Both the position numbers and the translations under genes were made by a program. Shown here piece after piece: positions 37,620-50,730 of a DNA stretch of 64,000 nt. Under the pieces are notes generated by a model. It made no database searches. It was not told where the DNA came from and was given only the letters and a program-made list of their open reading frames with translations. This DNA is from Symsagittifera roscoffensis (taxonomy: Eukaryota; Xenacoelomorpha; Acoela; Convolutidae). The DNA is taken from the NCBI RefSeq assembly GCF_963678635.1, contig NC_087066.1:41937338-42001337 (forward strand), read 5' to 3'. The number at the start of each line of letters is the position of its first letter. The first letter of the stretch is position 1.

Positions 37620-37692
37620 GTCTCCGTAGCGCAGTGGATAGCGCGCTGGACTTTTAATCCAGAGGTCGCGGGTTCGAATCCCACCGGAGATG
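37620..37692 (+). tRNA. tRNA-Arg body with UUU (Lys-type) anticodon
   Basis: The anticodon loop is CTTTTAA: base 35 (position 37654) is T instead of C, so the anticodon is UUU, which reads lysine AAA/AAG. All stems pair except the subfamily C.A at 50-64. The body, including the Arg-type D loop AGTGGATA and G73, is that of the Arg copies. Pol III boxes and downstream T run are intact. Whether it is charged, and with which amino acid, cannot be told from sequence. Confidence 0.65.
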
Positions 37693-39603
37693 ATTTTTTA
37701 GTTTCTCACGAAATAACCTTATTTCACGGGTTCTCTGATTTCAGGATTATTAAAATCATACTTTTGGATGACAAAACCAGAGCAGTGACGCACACATACG
37801 TCTTATAGAACACTAAGTTTGTTGGGTGAGCATCGCACGATCACGCGATTTTCATAGTCGCCCTGATGTTCATTATCCATATTTGAATTTCAAGTATGAA
37901 AAAAATTCATAGTAACTTAAAAAAAACCAATTATCGTTTTGCAAAAAAAAGAGTCTTCGTATTCAAGTTGTTCAAGCAAAAAAACTTGAAACCTTTTAAG
38001 ATATTTCATAAAGCGAATGGTATTGCAAAAAAACTCAGGCTTTTTTTATCTGCCATACAAGCAATGAAATCATTGGAAAATATTGCAGAGCTTAAGTTTT
38101 TCTAAGCAAGCTGTTCAAGCTATGAAACTGTAAAAAATTTTAAGTTATTTCCTTGAGCATATCGGTAGGCAGAAAATTCAAGTTTTTCTATTGATGCCAT
38201 TCAGGCGTTGAAGTTATGCAAAGTTAGTTCTTAGACCAAACCGGTTTGCCGAAAATTCAAGTTTTCGTATCCAAGCTATGCAAACTAGAGACTTCAAAAA
38301 ACTTCAATTCATTCCACAAATCAAATCAGTTATTTTTTCTGAAGCAATTGTTTAAGCTACAAATTAGCTATTTCAAAGACCAAATCGGTTCACGAAAAGC
38401 TGAAGTTTTTCTAAGCAATTTATTCAAGCTTTAAAATTTGGAGAAATTTCATGTGTTTTCATAGACTGAATCGCTTCGTGAATTTTTAATTTTTTCTAAG
38501 CAAGTATTCAAGTTATGAAAATTTAAAAAAATTCGAGTTATACCAGAGACCGATTAGGTTCATGAGAAGCTTAAGTTTTCACAAGCAAGGTAATCAAGCT
38601 GTTAAAAATTGAACTATTTCAAGTTATTTCTGAGCGTGAATCATCAATCAGTAATTTTTCTAAGCATGGAGGTTGCTGTTTTTAGTTGATTAGTTTCAGA
38701 CCGAAATCAATCTGTGAACGCAAAATTTTTGAATAACAAGTAGACAAGAAATTCAATTTTTTTTAAAATTCTGGAATGTTCTAGACTGAATGGTTCCTAG
38801 AATTTCTGATAGAAGCTGTTTTAAACGTCGGTTTTGCTCGATAACGTCTTAGTCATTAGACCTTATGCTGAAAACATGTCATTCATTTAATATAAAAGAA
38901 GATACGGCCTTAAAACTCCTCCAATTTCCAGAATAATTTACGAGTGACTTTCTTATGACGAAACTAACCAAATTTGAGAAAACAGGGTCAATAAGTAAAT
39001 TTGTTCACTGGGAAATGAAAAAATTGATTTCCAATTTCAAAACTAGAAGTCAATCATGTTTTTCGTGACCATTACACTTTTGCTGTTCGATAGTAGATTT
39101 GTATCAATATGTGTTAATATAAATGCGATAAAAAAAGTAACTTCTTGCTTCATGCGGTTATAAATTTCTATTTTGTTGAATTTTTGAAGTGTCCACTACA
39201 TTTCTCACGCAAACGCTATAGGTTGTCTCCGCTTTTCAGGAATTATGTTTTTAATTATCTTGTTTAATAAACGTTTTCTATAAAGAAGGTTATCAACTGA
39301 ATAAGACAGCTGAAAAACTGAAAATTTTAAATGTCGGGTGTGGGGGAGTGAAAAAGAGTCCGGCGGTTTTTTCGTCGAGCTTGTTCTTTCCCAGAATGTT
39401 TATGGCTCTTTATTAGTTGTGCGAGAGAAAAGAGGGGAAAAATTTGTGTCGAATGTTTCGTAAAGTACAATTCAACACTTATTTCGTAAATTGAAGATTT
39501 ATAGCCATTGCACACCTGATGTAATCAAGCGGTTGGTTCGTTTACGGTATGTTTTATGCCACCTTTGACTAAGATTCGAATATTTTACTCATGGATATGA
39601 TAT

Positions 39604-39676
39604 GTCTCAGTAGCGCAGTGGATAGCGCGCTGGACTTCTAATCCAGAGGTCGCGGGTACGAATCCCACCGGAGATG
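39604..39676 (+). pseudogene. tRNA-Arg(UCU) pseudogene, U55 lost
   Basis: Acceptor base 6 is A against G67, and the T loop reads TACGAAT, losing the invariant U55 of the B box. It also has the C.A at 50-64. Anticodon and D arms are consensus. Confidence 0.8.
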
Positions 39677-41529
39677 AGTTTTTAGTTTCTCACGAAATAA
39701 CCTTATTTCAAGGGTAATCTGATTTCAGGATTATTAAAATCATACTTTTGGATGACAAAGCCAGAGCAGTGACGCACACATACGTCTTATAGAACACTAA
39801 GTTTGTTAGGTGAGCATCGCACGATCACGCGATTTTCATAGTCGCGCTGATGTTCATTATCCATATTTGAATTTCAAGTATGAAAAAAATTCATAGTAAC
39901 TTAAAAAAAAACCAATTATCGTTTTGCAAAAAAAAAGAGTCTGCGTATTCAAGTTGTTCAAGCAAAAAAACTTGAAAACCTTTTAAGATATTTCATAAAG
40001 CGAATGGTATTGCAAAAAAACTCAGGCTTTTTTTATCTGCCATACAAGCAATGAAATCATCCAAAAGTATTGCAGAGTTCAAAATCTTCTAAGCAGGCTG
40101 TTCAAGCTATGAAACTGTGAAAAGTTTTAAGTTATTTCCTTGAGCATATCGGTAGGCAGAAAATTCAAGTTTTTCTATTGATGCCATTCAGGCGTTGAAG
40201 TAATGCAAAGTTAGTTCTTAGACCAAACCGGTTTGCCGAAAATTCAAGTTTTCGTATCCAAGCTATGCAAACTAGAGACTTCAAAAAACTTCAATTCATT
40301 CCACAAATCAAATCACTTATTTTTTCTGAAGCAATTGTTTAAGCTACAAATTAGCTATTTCAAAAACCAAATCGGTTCACGAAAAGCTGAAGTTTTTCTA
40401 AGCAATTTATTCAAGCTTTAAAACTTGGAGAAATTTCATGTTATTTCATAGACTGAATCGCTTCGTGAATTTTTAATTTTTTCTAAGCAAGTATTCAAGT
40501 TATGAAAATTTGAAAAAGAAAAATATACCATAGACCGATTACGTTCATGAGAAGCTTAAATTTTACAAGCAAGGTAATCAAGCTGTTAAAGTTTCAACTA
40601 TTTAAGTTTTTTCTTAGCGTGAATCATCAATCAGTAATTTTTCTAAGCATGGAGGTTGCTGTTTTTAGTAGATTAGTTTCAGACAGAAACGAATCTGTGA
40701 TCGCAAAATTTTTGAATAACAAGTAGATAAGGGTTTCTGTTTTTTTTCAAAAAATAATTGTGGAATGTTCTAGAGTGAATGATTCTTAGAATTTCTGATA
40801 GAAGCTGTTTTAAACGTCGGTTGTGCTCGATAATGTCTTAGTCATTAGACCTTATGCTGAAAACATGTCATTTATTTAATATAAAAGAAGATACGGCCTT
40901 AAAACTCCTCCAATTTCCAGAATAATTTACCAGTGACATTCTTATGACGAAACTAACCAAATTTGAGAAAACAGGGTCAACAAGTAAATTTGTTTCACTG
41001 GGAAAAAAATAAATGCATTCCATTTTCAAAACTACAAGTCAATCACGTTTTTTGGGACCTTTACACTTGTGCTGTTCGATAGTAGAGTTTGTATGTTGTG
41101 TTAATATAAATGCGAAAAAAGTAAGTTCTTGCATCATGCGGTTATAATTTTCTATTTTGTTGATTTTTTGAAGTGTCCAATTGTTACCTTTACACTTGCC
41201 ACGCAAACGCTATAGGTTGTCTTCGTATTTCAAGAATCATGTTTTTAATGATCTTGTTTAATAAAAATTTTCTATAAAGAAGGTTATCAACTGAGTAAGA
41301 CAACTGAAAAACTGAAAACTTTAATTGTCGGGAGTGGGGGAGTGAAAAAAAGTCCAGTGGTATTTTCGTCGAAGTTTTTTTTTACCCAGAATGTATATGG
41401 CTCTTTATTGGTTGTGCGACAGAATGGAGGATAAAGAGCTGAGTCGAATGTTTCGCGGTTGGATCGTTTACGGTATGTTTTATGGCACATTTGACTGAGA
41501 TTCGAATATTCTACTCAATGATATCCTAT

Positions 41530-41602
41530 GTCGCCGTAGCGCAGTGGATAGCGCGCCGGACTTCTAATCCAGAGGTCGCGGGTTCGAATTCCACCGAAGA
41601 TG
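41530..41602 (+). pseudogene. tRNA-Arg(UCU) pseudogene
   Basis: Acceptor pairs 4-69 (G.A) and 5-68 (C.A) fail, anticodon-stem pair 28-42 is C.A and T-stem 50-64 is C.A. Its close relative is the locus at 43362, which shares the 28-42 change and the CGAAGAT acceptor strand. Confidence 0.85.
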
Positions 41603-43361
41603 AGTTTTTAGTTTTTCACGAAATAACCTTATTTCACGGTTAATCTGATTTCAGGATTATTAAAATTATACTTCTTAATGACAAAGCCGAAGCAGTGACG
41701 CACACATACGTCTTATAGAACACTAAGTTTGTTGGGTGGGCATCGCACGATCACGCAATTTTCTTAGTCGCGCTGATGTTCATTATCCATATTTGAATTT
41801 ATATAATTGTAAAAAACTCAATTATCCACTTTCCAGAATAATTAACGAGTGACAGTTTTATGACAAAACTAAACAAATTTGAGAAAATAGGGTCAATAAG
41901 TAAATTTGTTTCAGGGGGAAATGAAATAATTGAATACCAATTTCAAAACTAGAAGTCAATCACATTTTTCGTGACCTTTACACTTTTGCTGTTCGATAGT
42001 AGAGTTTGTCTGTTGTGTTAATATAAAAGCGATAAAAAAGTAAGTTCTTGCATCATGCGGTGATAATGTTCTGTTTTGTTGATTTTTTGAAAAGTCAAAA
42101 TAGTATCACTACATTTCACACGCAAACGCTATAGGTTGTCTTCGCATTTCAAGAATCATGTCTTTAATGATCTTGTTTAATAAATTTTTTCAGTAAAGAA
42201 ACCGAGTAAGACGACTGAAAAACTGAAAATTTTAAATGTCGGGAGTGGGGGAGTGAAAAAGAGTCCATCGGTATTTTCGTCGAACTTTTTTTACCCAGAA
42301 TGTATATGGATCTTTATTGGTTGTGCGACAGAAGGGAGAAAAAAAAGCTGAGTCGAATGAGTCGAATGTTTCGCGGTTGGACGTTTACGGTATGTTTTAT
42401 GCCACCTTTGACTAAGATTAGAATATTCTACTGAATGATATCCTTTGTCTCCGTAGCGCAAGGGATAGCGCGCTGGAATTCTAATCCAGAGGTCGCGGGT
42501 TCAAATCCCGCCAGATCTGCGTTTTTAGTTTTCACGAAATAACGTTATTTCACGGTTAATCTGATTTCAGGATTATTAAAACCATACTTCTGGATGACAA
42601 AGACGAAGCAGTGACGAACATATACGTATTATAGAACACTAAGTTTGTTGGGTGGGCATCGCACGATCACGCAATTTTCATAGTCGCGCTGATGTTCATT
42701 ATCCATATTTGAGTTTATATAATTGTAAAAAACTCAATTATCCACTTTCCAGAATAATTTACGAGTGACAGTTTTATGACGAAACAAACCAAATTTGAGA
42801 AAACAGGATCAAGAAGTAAATTTGTTTCACTGGGAAAAAAATAAATGAATTCCATTTTCAAAACTACAAGTCAATCACGTTTTTTGTGACCTTTACACTT
42901 GTGCTGTTCGATAGTAGAGTTTGTATGTTGTGTTAATATAAATGCGAAAAAAGTAAGTTCTTGCATCATGTGGTTATAATTTTCTATTTTGTTGATTTTT
43001 TGAAGTGTCCAAATGTTACCACTACACTTGCCACGCAAACGCTATAGCTTGTCTTCGTATTTCAAGAATCTTGTTTTTAATGAGCATGTTTAATAAAATT
43101 TTCTATAAAGAAGGTTATCAACTGAGTAAGACAACTGAAAAACTGAAAACTTTAAATGTCGGGAGTGGGGGAGTGAAAAAAAGTCCAGTGGTGTTTTCGT
43201 CGAAGTTTTTTTTTCACCCAGAATGTATATGGCTCTTTATTGGTTGTGCGACAGAATGGAGGATAAAGAGCTGAGACGAATGTTTCGCGGTTGGATCGTT
43301 TACGGTATGTTTTATGGCACATTTGACTGAGATTCGAATATTCTACTCAATGATATCCTAT
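41603..43361 (+). repeat. Two 0.92-kb deleted units
   Basis: In both units the trailer is followed by AACTCAATTAT joined directly to CCACTTTCCAG of module 2 (near 41825 and 42741). This removes the whole monomer block and the start of module 2 with its heat-shock-type palindrome. The same junction recurs at 43657 and 54780. No gene is seen. Confidence 0.85.
42447..42519 (+). pseudogene. tRNA-Arg(UCU) pseudogene, acceptor broken
   Basis: The 3' acceptor strand is CAGATCT, failing at pairs 2-71, 3-70 and 6-67. C32 is A and the D loop is AAGGGATA. The T loop is TTCAAAT. A close relative of 54485, which shares the ATCT acceptor end. Confidence 0.85.
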
Positions 43362-43433
43362 GTCTCCGTAGCGCAGTGGATAGCGCGCCGGACTTCTAAT
43401 CCAGAGGTCGCGGGTCAAATTCCACCGAAGATG
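43362..43433 (+). pseudogene. tRNA-Arg(UCU) pseudogene, 72 nt
   Basis: One base is lost in the T loop (GGGTCAAATTCC), destroying the B box. The 28-42 C.A and CGAAGAT acceptor changes match the locus at 41530. Confidence 0.85.
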
Positions 43434-45146
43434 AGTTTTTAGTTTTTCACGAAATAACCTTATTTCACGGTTAATTTGATTTTAGGATTATTAAAATTAT
43501 ACTTCTTAATGACAAAGCCGAAGCAGTGACGCACACATACGTCTTATAGAACACTAAGTTTGTTGGGTGGGCATCGCACGATCACGCAATTTTCATAGTC
43601 GCGCTGATGTTCATTATCCATATTTGAACTTATATAAGTATAAAAAAACTCAATTATCCACTTTCCAGAATAATTAACGAGTGACAGTTTTATGACAAAA
43701 CTAAACAAATTTGAGAAAATAGGGTCAATAAGTAAATTTGTTTCAGGGGCAAATGAAATAATTGAATACCAATTTCAAAACTAGAAGTCAATCACATTTT
43801 TCGTGACCTTTACACTTGTGCTGTTCGATAGTAGAGTTTGTATGTTGTGTTAATATAAATGCGATAAAAAAGTAAGTTCTTGCATCATGCGGTTATAATG
43901 TTCTGTTTTGTTGATTTTTTGAAAAGTCAAAATAGTATCACTACACTTCACACGCAAACGCTATAGGTTGTCTTCGCATTTCAAGAATCATGTCTTTAAT
44001 GATCTTGTTTAATAAATTTTTTCAATAAAGAAACCGAGTAAGACGACTGAAAAACTGAAAATTTTAAATGTCGGGAGTGGGGGAGTGAAAAAGAGTACAT
44101 CGGTATTTTCGTCGAACTTTTTTTACCCAGAATGTATATGGATCTTTTTTGGTTGGGTTGTGCGACAGAAGGGAGAAAAAAAAGCTGAGTCGAATGAGTC
44201 GAATGTTTCGCGGTTGGACGTTTACGGTATTTCTTAGCGTGAATCAACAATCAGTAATTTTTCTAAGCATGGAGATTGCTGTTCTTAGTTGATTAGTTTC
44301 AGACAGAAATGATTCTGCGAAGGCAAAATTTTTGAATAACAAGTAGACAAGAGTTTCAATTTAAAAAAAATTCTGGAATGTTCTAGACTGAACGATTCTT
44401 AGAGTTTCTGATATAAGCTGTTTTAAACGTCGGTTGTGCTCGATAGCGTCTTAGTCATTAGACCTTATGCTGAAAACATGTCAATCATTTAATAAAAAAA
44501 GAAGATATGGCCTTAAAACTCCTCCACTTTTCAGAATAATTTACGAGTGACAATTTTATGACGAAACAAACCAAATTTGAGAAAACAGGGTCAACAAGTA
44601 AATTTGTTTCACTGAGAAAAGAATTAAATTAATTCCATTTTCAAAACTACAAGTCAATCACGTTTTTTGTGACTTTTACACTTTTGCTGTTCGATAGTAG
44701 AGTTTGTAAGTTGTGTTAATATAAACGCGAAAAAAGTAAGTTCTTGCATCAGGCGGTTATATTTTTTTATGTTGTTGATTTTTTGAAGTGTCCAAATGTT
44801 ACCACTGCACTTGCCACGCAAACGCTATAGGTTGTCTTCGCATTTCAAGAATCATGTTTTTAATGATCATGTTTAATAAAAATTTTCTATAAAGAAGGTT
44901 ATCAACTGAGTAAGACAACTGAAAAACTGAGAACTTTAAATGTCGGGAGTGGGGGAGTGAAAAAGAGTCCAATGGTATTTTCGTCGAAGTTTTTTTTTTA
45001 ACCCAGAATGTATATGGCACTTTATTGGTTGTGCGACAGAATGGAGGATAAAGAGCTGAGTCAAATGTTTCGCGGTTGGTTCGTTTACGGTATGTTTTAT
45101 GCCACATTTGACTAAGATTCGAATATTCTACTCAATGATATACTAT
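43434..45146 (+). repeat. Deleted unit with excised tRNA, then module 2
   Basis: After the 43657 junction, module 2 runs to the leader at TTTACGGTAT. There it is joined at about 44231 to TTCTTAGCGTGAATC, the end of a monomer block, so the expected tRNA is missing. A new module 2 with a perfect palindrome at 44373-44386 and leader B follow. Confidence 0.8.
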
Positions 45147-45219
45147 GTCTCCGTAGCGCAGTGGATAGCGCGCTGGACTTCTAATCCAGAGGTCGCGGGT
45201 TCGAATACCACCGGAGATG
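45147..45219 (+). pseudogene. tRNA-Arg(UCU)-like copy, B box weakened
   Basis: Consensus except C61 changed to A and A64, so T-stem pairs 53-61 and 50-64 fail. Pair 53-61 is part of the B box, which makes strong transcription doubtful. The leader is B-type. Confidence 0.7.
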
Positions 45220-47053
45220 AATTTTTAGTTTTTCACGAAATAACCTTATTTCACAGTTATTCTGATTTCAGAATTATTAAAATCATACTTTTTAATGACA
45301 AAGCCGAAGCAGTGAAGCACACATACGTCTTATAAAACACTAAGTTTGTTGGGTGGGAATCGCACGATCACGCGATTTTCATACTCGCGCTGCGTTCATT
45401 ATCCATATTTGAATTTATATAATCGTACAAAACTCAATTATCGTTTTGCAAAAAAAAGTGTCTTCATATTCAAGTTGTTCAAGCAAAATAAACTTGAAAT
45501 ATTTCAAGTTAATTCATAAAGCGAATAGAATTGCGCAAAATACTGGCTTTTTTTATCTGCCATACAAGCAATGAAATCATTGAAAACTACTGCAGAGTTT
45601 AAATTTTTCTAAGCAAGCTGTTCAAGATATAAAACTGTGAAAAGATTTAAGTTATTCCTTGAGCATATCGGTGGGCAGAAAATTCAGGTTTTTTTATTGA
45701 TGCCATTCAGGCGTTGAAGTAATGCAAAGTTAGTTCTTAGACCAAACCGGTTTGCCGAAAACTCCTCAAGTTTTCGTATCCAAGCTATGCAAGCATTGAG
45801 ACTTCAAAACACTTCAATTCATTTCACAAAGTAAATCAGTAAGTTTTTCTGAAGCAAGCTATTTAAGCTACAAATTAGCTATTTCACAGACCAAATCGGT
45901 TCAAGAAAAGTTGAAGTTTTTCAAAGCAATTTTTTCAAGCTTTAAAACTTGGAGAAGTTTCATGTTATATCAAAGAATTAATCGCTTCGTGAAAATTTAA
46001 TTTTTTCTAAGCAAGTATTCAAGTTATGAAAATTTGAAAAAGAAAGTTATACCATTGTCCGATTAGGTTCATGAGAAGCTTAAATTTTACAAGCAAGGTA
46101 ATCAAGCTGTTAAAGTTTGAACTATTTAAATTATTTCTTAGCGTGAATCATCAATCAGAAATTTTTCTAAGCATGGAGGTTGCTGTTTTTAGTAGATTAG
46201 TTTCAGACAGAAACGAATCTGTGATCGCAAAATTTTTGAATAACATGTAGAAGGGTTTCTGTTTTTTTCAAAAAATAATTGTGGAATGTTCTAGACTGAA
46301 TGATTCTTAGAATTTCTGATAGAAGCTGTTTTAAACGTCGGTTGTGCTCGATAATGTCTTAGTCATTAGACCTTATGCTGAAAACATGTAATTCATTTAA
46401 TAAAAAAGAAGATATGGTCTTAAAACTCCTCCACTTTCCAGAATAATTTACGAGTGAAAGTCTTATGACGAAACTAACCAAATTTGGGAAAACAGGGTCA
46501 ATAAGTAAATTTGTTTCACTGGGAAAAGAAATAAATGAATTCCATTTTCAAAACTAGAAGTCAATCACGTTTTTTCTGACCTTTACATTTTTGCTGTTAG
46601 ATAGTAGAGTTTGTATGTTGTGTTAATATAAATGCGATAAAAAGTAAGTTCTTGCATCATGCGGTTATAATTTTCTAGTTTGCTGATTTTTTGAAGTGTC
46701 CAAATGTTACAACAACACTTCCCACGCAAACGCTATAGGTTGTCTTCGATTTTCAAGAATCATGTCTTTAATGATCTTGTTTAATAAATGTTTTCTATAA
46801 AGAAGGTTATCAACTGAGTAAGACAACTGAAAACTGAAAATTTTAAATGTCGGGAGTGGGGGAGTGAAAAAGAGTCAGGCGGTATTTTCGTCGAACCTTT
46901 TTTTTTAACCCAGAATGAATATGGCTCCTAATTGGTTGTGCGACAGAAGGGAGGAAAAAGAGCTGAGTCGAATGTTTCGCAGTTGGTTCGTTTTCGGTAT
47001 GTTTTATGCCACCTTTAACTAAGTTTCGAATATTCTCCTCAATGATATGTTAT

Positions 47054-47126
47054 GTCTCCGTAGCGCAGTGGATAGCGCGCTGGACTTCTAATCCAGAGGT
47101 CGCGGGTTCGAATCCCGCCGGAGATG
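47054..47126 (+). tRNA. tRNA-Arg(UCU), consensus copy with leader B
   Basis: All 73 nt equal the leader-A consensus copies at 11684, 12749 and 18014, although the 5' flank is the unrelated B leader. All stems pair, invariant bases and both Pol III boxes are present and T5 follows. Unlike neighbouring copies it has the fully paired T-stem CCCGC. A likely functional gene. Confidence 0.95.
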
Positions 47127-48854
47127 AGTTTTTAGTTTTTCACGAAATAACCTTATTTCACGGTTAATCTGATTTCAGGATTATTAAAATCATACTTCTG
47201 GATGACAAAGCCGAAGCAGTGACGCACACATACGTTTTATAGAACACTAAGTTTGTTGGGTGGGCATCGCACGATCACGCGATTTTCATAGTCGCGCTGT
47301 GTTCATTATCCATATTCGAATTTATATAATCGTAAAAAACTCAATTATCGTTTTGCAAAAAAATAGAGTCTTCCTATTCAAGTTGTTCAAGCAAACAAAA
47401 CTTGAAATATTTCAAGTTATTTCATAAGCGAATGGGATTGCAAAAAATTCAGGCTTTTTTTATCTGCCATACAAACAATGAAATGATTGAAAATTATTGC
47501 AGAGTTTAAGTTTTTCGAAGCAAGCTGTTAAAGCTATGAAACTGTGAAACATTCCAAGTTATTTCCTTGAGCATATCGGTAGGCAGAAAATTCACGTTTT
47601 TCTATTGATGCCATTCAGGCGTTGAAGTAATGCAAAGTTAGTTATTAGACCAAACCGGTTTGCCAAAAATTCAAGTTTTCGTATCCAAGCTATGCAAGCA
47701 CTGATACTCCAAAACACTTCAATTCATTTCACAAAGTAAATCAGTAAGTTTTTCTGAAGCAAGCTATTTAAGGTACAAATTAGCTATTTCACCGACCAAA
47801 TTGGTTCGAGAAATCGGTTCGAGAATTTAAATTTGAAAAAAAAGTTATACCATAGACCGATTAGGTTCATGAGAAGCTAAGCTTAAGTTTTTACAAGCAA
47901 GGTAATCAAGCTGTTCAAATTTGAACTAATTCAAGTTATTTCTTAGCGTGAATCATCAATCAGTAATTTTTCTAAGCATGGAGATTGCTGTTTTAAGTTG
48001 ATTAGTTTCAGACAGAAATGAATCTGTGAACGAAAATTTTTTGAATAACAAGTAGACAAGAAATTCAATTTTTTTTAAATTCTGGAATGTTCTAGACTGA
48101 ATGATTCTTAGAAATTTTGATAGAAGCTGTTTTAAACGTCGGTTGTGCTCGATAGCGTCTTAGTCATTAGACCTTATGCTGGAAATATGTTTTTCATTCA
48201 ATAAAAAAGAAGATATGGCCTCAAAACTCCTCCACTTTCCAGAATACTTTACGAGTGACAGTTTTATGACAAAACTAACCAAATTTGAGAAAACAGGGTC
48301 AATAAGTAAATTTGTTTCACTGGGAACAAAAATAAATGAATTCCATTTTCAAAATTACAAGTCACTCACGTTTTTGTGACCTTTACACTTTTGCTGTTCG
48401 ATAGTAGAGTTTGTATGTTGTGTTAATATGAATGCGATAAAAAAGTAGGTTCTTGCATCATGCGGTTATAAATTTCTATTTTGTTGATGTTTTGAAGTGT
48501 TCAAATGTTACCGCTACACTTGCCACGCAAACGCTATAGGTTGTCTTCGCATTTCAAGAATCATGTTTTTAATGATCTTGTTTAATAAAAATTTTCTATA
48601 AAGAAGGTTATCAACTGAGTAAGACAACTGAAAAACTGAGAACTTTAAATGTCGGGAGTGGGGGAGTGAAAAAGAGTCCAATGGTATTTTCGTCGAAGTT
48701 TTTTTTTTACCCAGAATGTATATGGCTTTTTATTGGTTGTGCGACAGAATGGAGGATGAAGAGCTGAGTCGAATGTTTCGCGGTTGGTTCGTTTACGGTA
48801 TGTTTTATGCCACATTTGACTAAGATTCGAATTTTCTACTCAATGATATCCTAT

Positions 48855-48927
48855 GTCTCCGTAGCGCAGTGGATAGCGCGCTGGACTTCTAATCCAGAGG
48901 TCGCGGGTTCGAATCCCACCGGAGATG
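48855..48927 (+). tRNA. tRNA-Arg(UCU), one T-stem mismatch
   Basis: Consensus except A64, giving C.A at pair 50-64. UCU anticodon, U8, G18G19, U55 and both Pol III boxes are intact, leader B and T5 are present. A single A.C mismatch in the T-stem may be tolerated. Confidence 0.75.
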
Positions 48928-50657
48928 AGTTTTTAGTTTTTCACGAAATAACCTTATTTCACGGTTAATCCGATTTCAAAATTTTTAAAATCATACTTTT
49001 TAATGACAAAGCCGAAGCAGTGACGCACACATACGTTTTATAGAACACTAAGTTTGTTGGGTGGGCATCGCACGATCACGCGATTTTCATAGTCGCGCTG
49101 TGTTCATTATCCATATTTGAATTTCTATAATCGTAAAAAACTCAATTATCGTTTTGTAAAAAAATAGAGTTTTCCTATTCAAGTTGTTCAAGCAAACAAA
49201 ACTTGAAATTTTTCAAGTTATTTCATAAAGCGAATAGAATTGCGAAAAATTCAGGTTTTTTTTTATCTGCCATACAAGCAATGAAATCATTGAAAATTAT
49301 TGCAGAGCTTAAGTTTTTCGAAGCAAGCTGTTCAAGCTATGAAACTGTGACACATTTCAAGTTATTTCCTTGAGCATATCGGTAGGCAGAAAATTCACGT
49401 TTTTCTATTGAAGCCATTCAGGCGTTGAAGTAATGCAAAGTTAGTTCTTAGACCAAACCGGTTTGCCAAAAACTCAAGTTTTCGTATCCAAGCTATGCAA
49501 GCATTGATACTCCAAAACACTTCAATTCATTTCACAAAGTAAATCAGTAAATTTTTCTGAAGCAAACTATTTAAGGTACAAATTAGCTATTTCACCGACC
49601 AAATCGGTTCGAGAAATCGGTTCGAGAATTTAAATTTGAAAAAAAAGTTATACCATAGACCGATTAGGTTCATGAGAAGCTAAGCTTAAGTTTTTACAAG
49701 CAAGGTAATCAAGCTGTTCAAATTTGAACTAATTCAAGTTATTTCTTAGCGTGAATCATCAATCAGTAATTTTTCTAAGCATGGAGATTGCTGTTTTAAG
49801 TTGATTAGTTTCAGACAGAAATGAATCTGTGAACGAAAATTTTTTGAATAACAAGTAGACAAGAAATTCAATTTTTTTTTAAATTCTGGAATGTTCTAGA
49901 CTGAATGATTCTTAGAAATTTTGATAGAAGCTGTTTTAAACGTCGGTTGTGCTCGATAGCGTCTTAGTCATTAGACCTTATGCTGGAAATATGTTTTTCA
50001 TTCAATAAAAAAGAAGATATGGCCTCAAAACTCCTCCACTTTCCAGAATACTTTACGAGTGACAGTTTTATGACAAAACTAACCAAATTTGAGAAAACAG
50101 GGTCAATAAGTAAATTTGTTTCACTGGGAACAGAAATAAATGAATTCCATTTTCAAAATTACAAGTCACTCACGTTTTTGTGACCTTTACACTTTTGCTG
50201 TTCGATAGTAGAGTTTGTATGTTGTGTTAATATGAATGCGATAAAAAAGTAGGTTCTTGCATCATGCGGTTATAAATTTCTATTTTGTTGATGTTTTGAA
50301 GTGTTCAAATGTTACCGCTACACTTGCCACGCAAACGCTATAGGTTGTCTTCGCATTTCAAGAATCATGTTTTTAATGATCTTGTTTAATAAAAATTTTC
50401 TATAAAGAAGGTTATCAACTGAGTAAGACAACTGAAAAACTGAGAACTTTAAATGTCGGGAGTGGGGGAGTGAAAAAGAGTCCAATGGTATTTTCGTCGA
50501 AGTTTTTTTTTACCCAGAATGTATATGGCTTTTTATTGGTTGTGCGACAGAATGGAGGATGAAGAGCTGAGTCGAATGTTTCGCGGTTGGTTCGTTTACG
50601 GTATGTTTTATGCCACATTTGACTAAGATTCGAATTTTCTACTCAATGATATCCTAT

Positions 50658-50730
50658 GTCTCGGTAGCGCAGTGGATAGCGCGCTGGACTTCTAATCCAG
50701 AGGTCGCGGGTTCGAATCCCACCGGAGATG
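50658..50730 (+). pseudogene. tRNA-Arg(UCU)-like copy, acceptor mismatch
   Basis: As the copy at 48855, 1,803 bp upstream, plus C6 changed to G against G67. Acceptor and T stems each carry one mismatch. The near-identical flanks show a recent duplication. Confidence 0.65.

Larger units (their letters stand above)
25785..41529 (+). repeat. Block of regular 1.98-kb long units with leader B
   Basis: Eight intervals of 1,926-1,989 bp, each with the trailer hairpin, about ten monomers, module 2 and leader B. Neighbours are very similar; the unit after 25784 and the one after 27767 are almost the same text at a 1,983-bp offset. The heat-shock-type palindrome is exact in the units at 26866, 30840, 32828, 34809, 36788 and 38771. 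Intervals hold only short open frames that recur as repeat shadows, so no gene is called between the tRNAs. Confidence 0.9.

Noticed and set aside
37572-37808. Open frames running through the tRNA (MPLLTKIRIFYSWICYVSVAQWIARW...)
   Set aside because: The frame reads straight across the tRNA and its T5 terminator. The familiar-looking VAQWIARW...PEVAGSNP string is the usual translation of tRNA sequence, not a protein.
31948-40421. Recurring 60-78-codon frames in the trailer and monomers (MKKIHIKLKKK..., MPKIQVFVSKL...)
   Set aside because: They recur with the repeat period, are Lys/Phe/Leu-rich translations of AT-rich monomers, and break in other copies by frameshift. They are repeat shadows.
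45110-45125. Minus-strand B box in leader B (TATTCGAATCT)
   Set aside because: No A box, acceptor stem or anticodon arm can be built around it on the minus strand; it is the AGATTCGAATA word of the leader.
48176-48379. A 67-codon open frame (MLEICFSFNKKEDMASKLLHF...), also open at 49980, 51887 and 58592
   Set aside because: It is a stretch of module 2. Most of the sister copies have an in-frame stop (CCAGAATAATTT) or a 1-bp deletion (TTGTTCACTGGG), so the frame is not maintained. No start context or domain is recognised.
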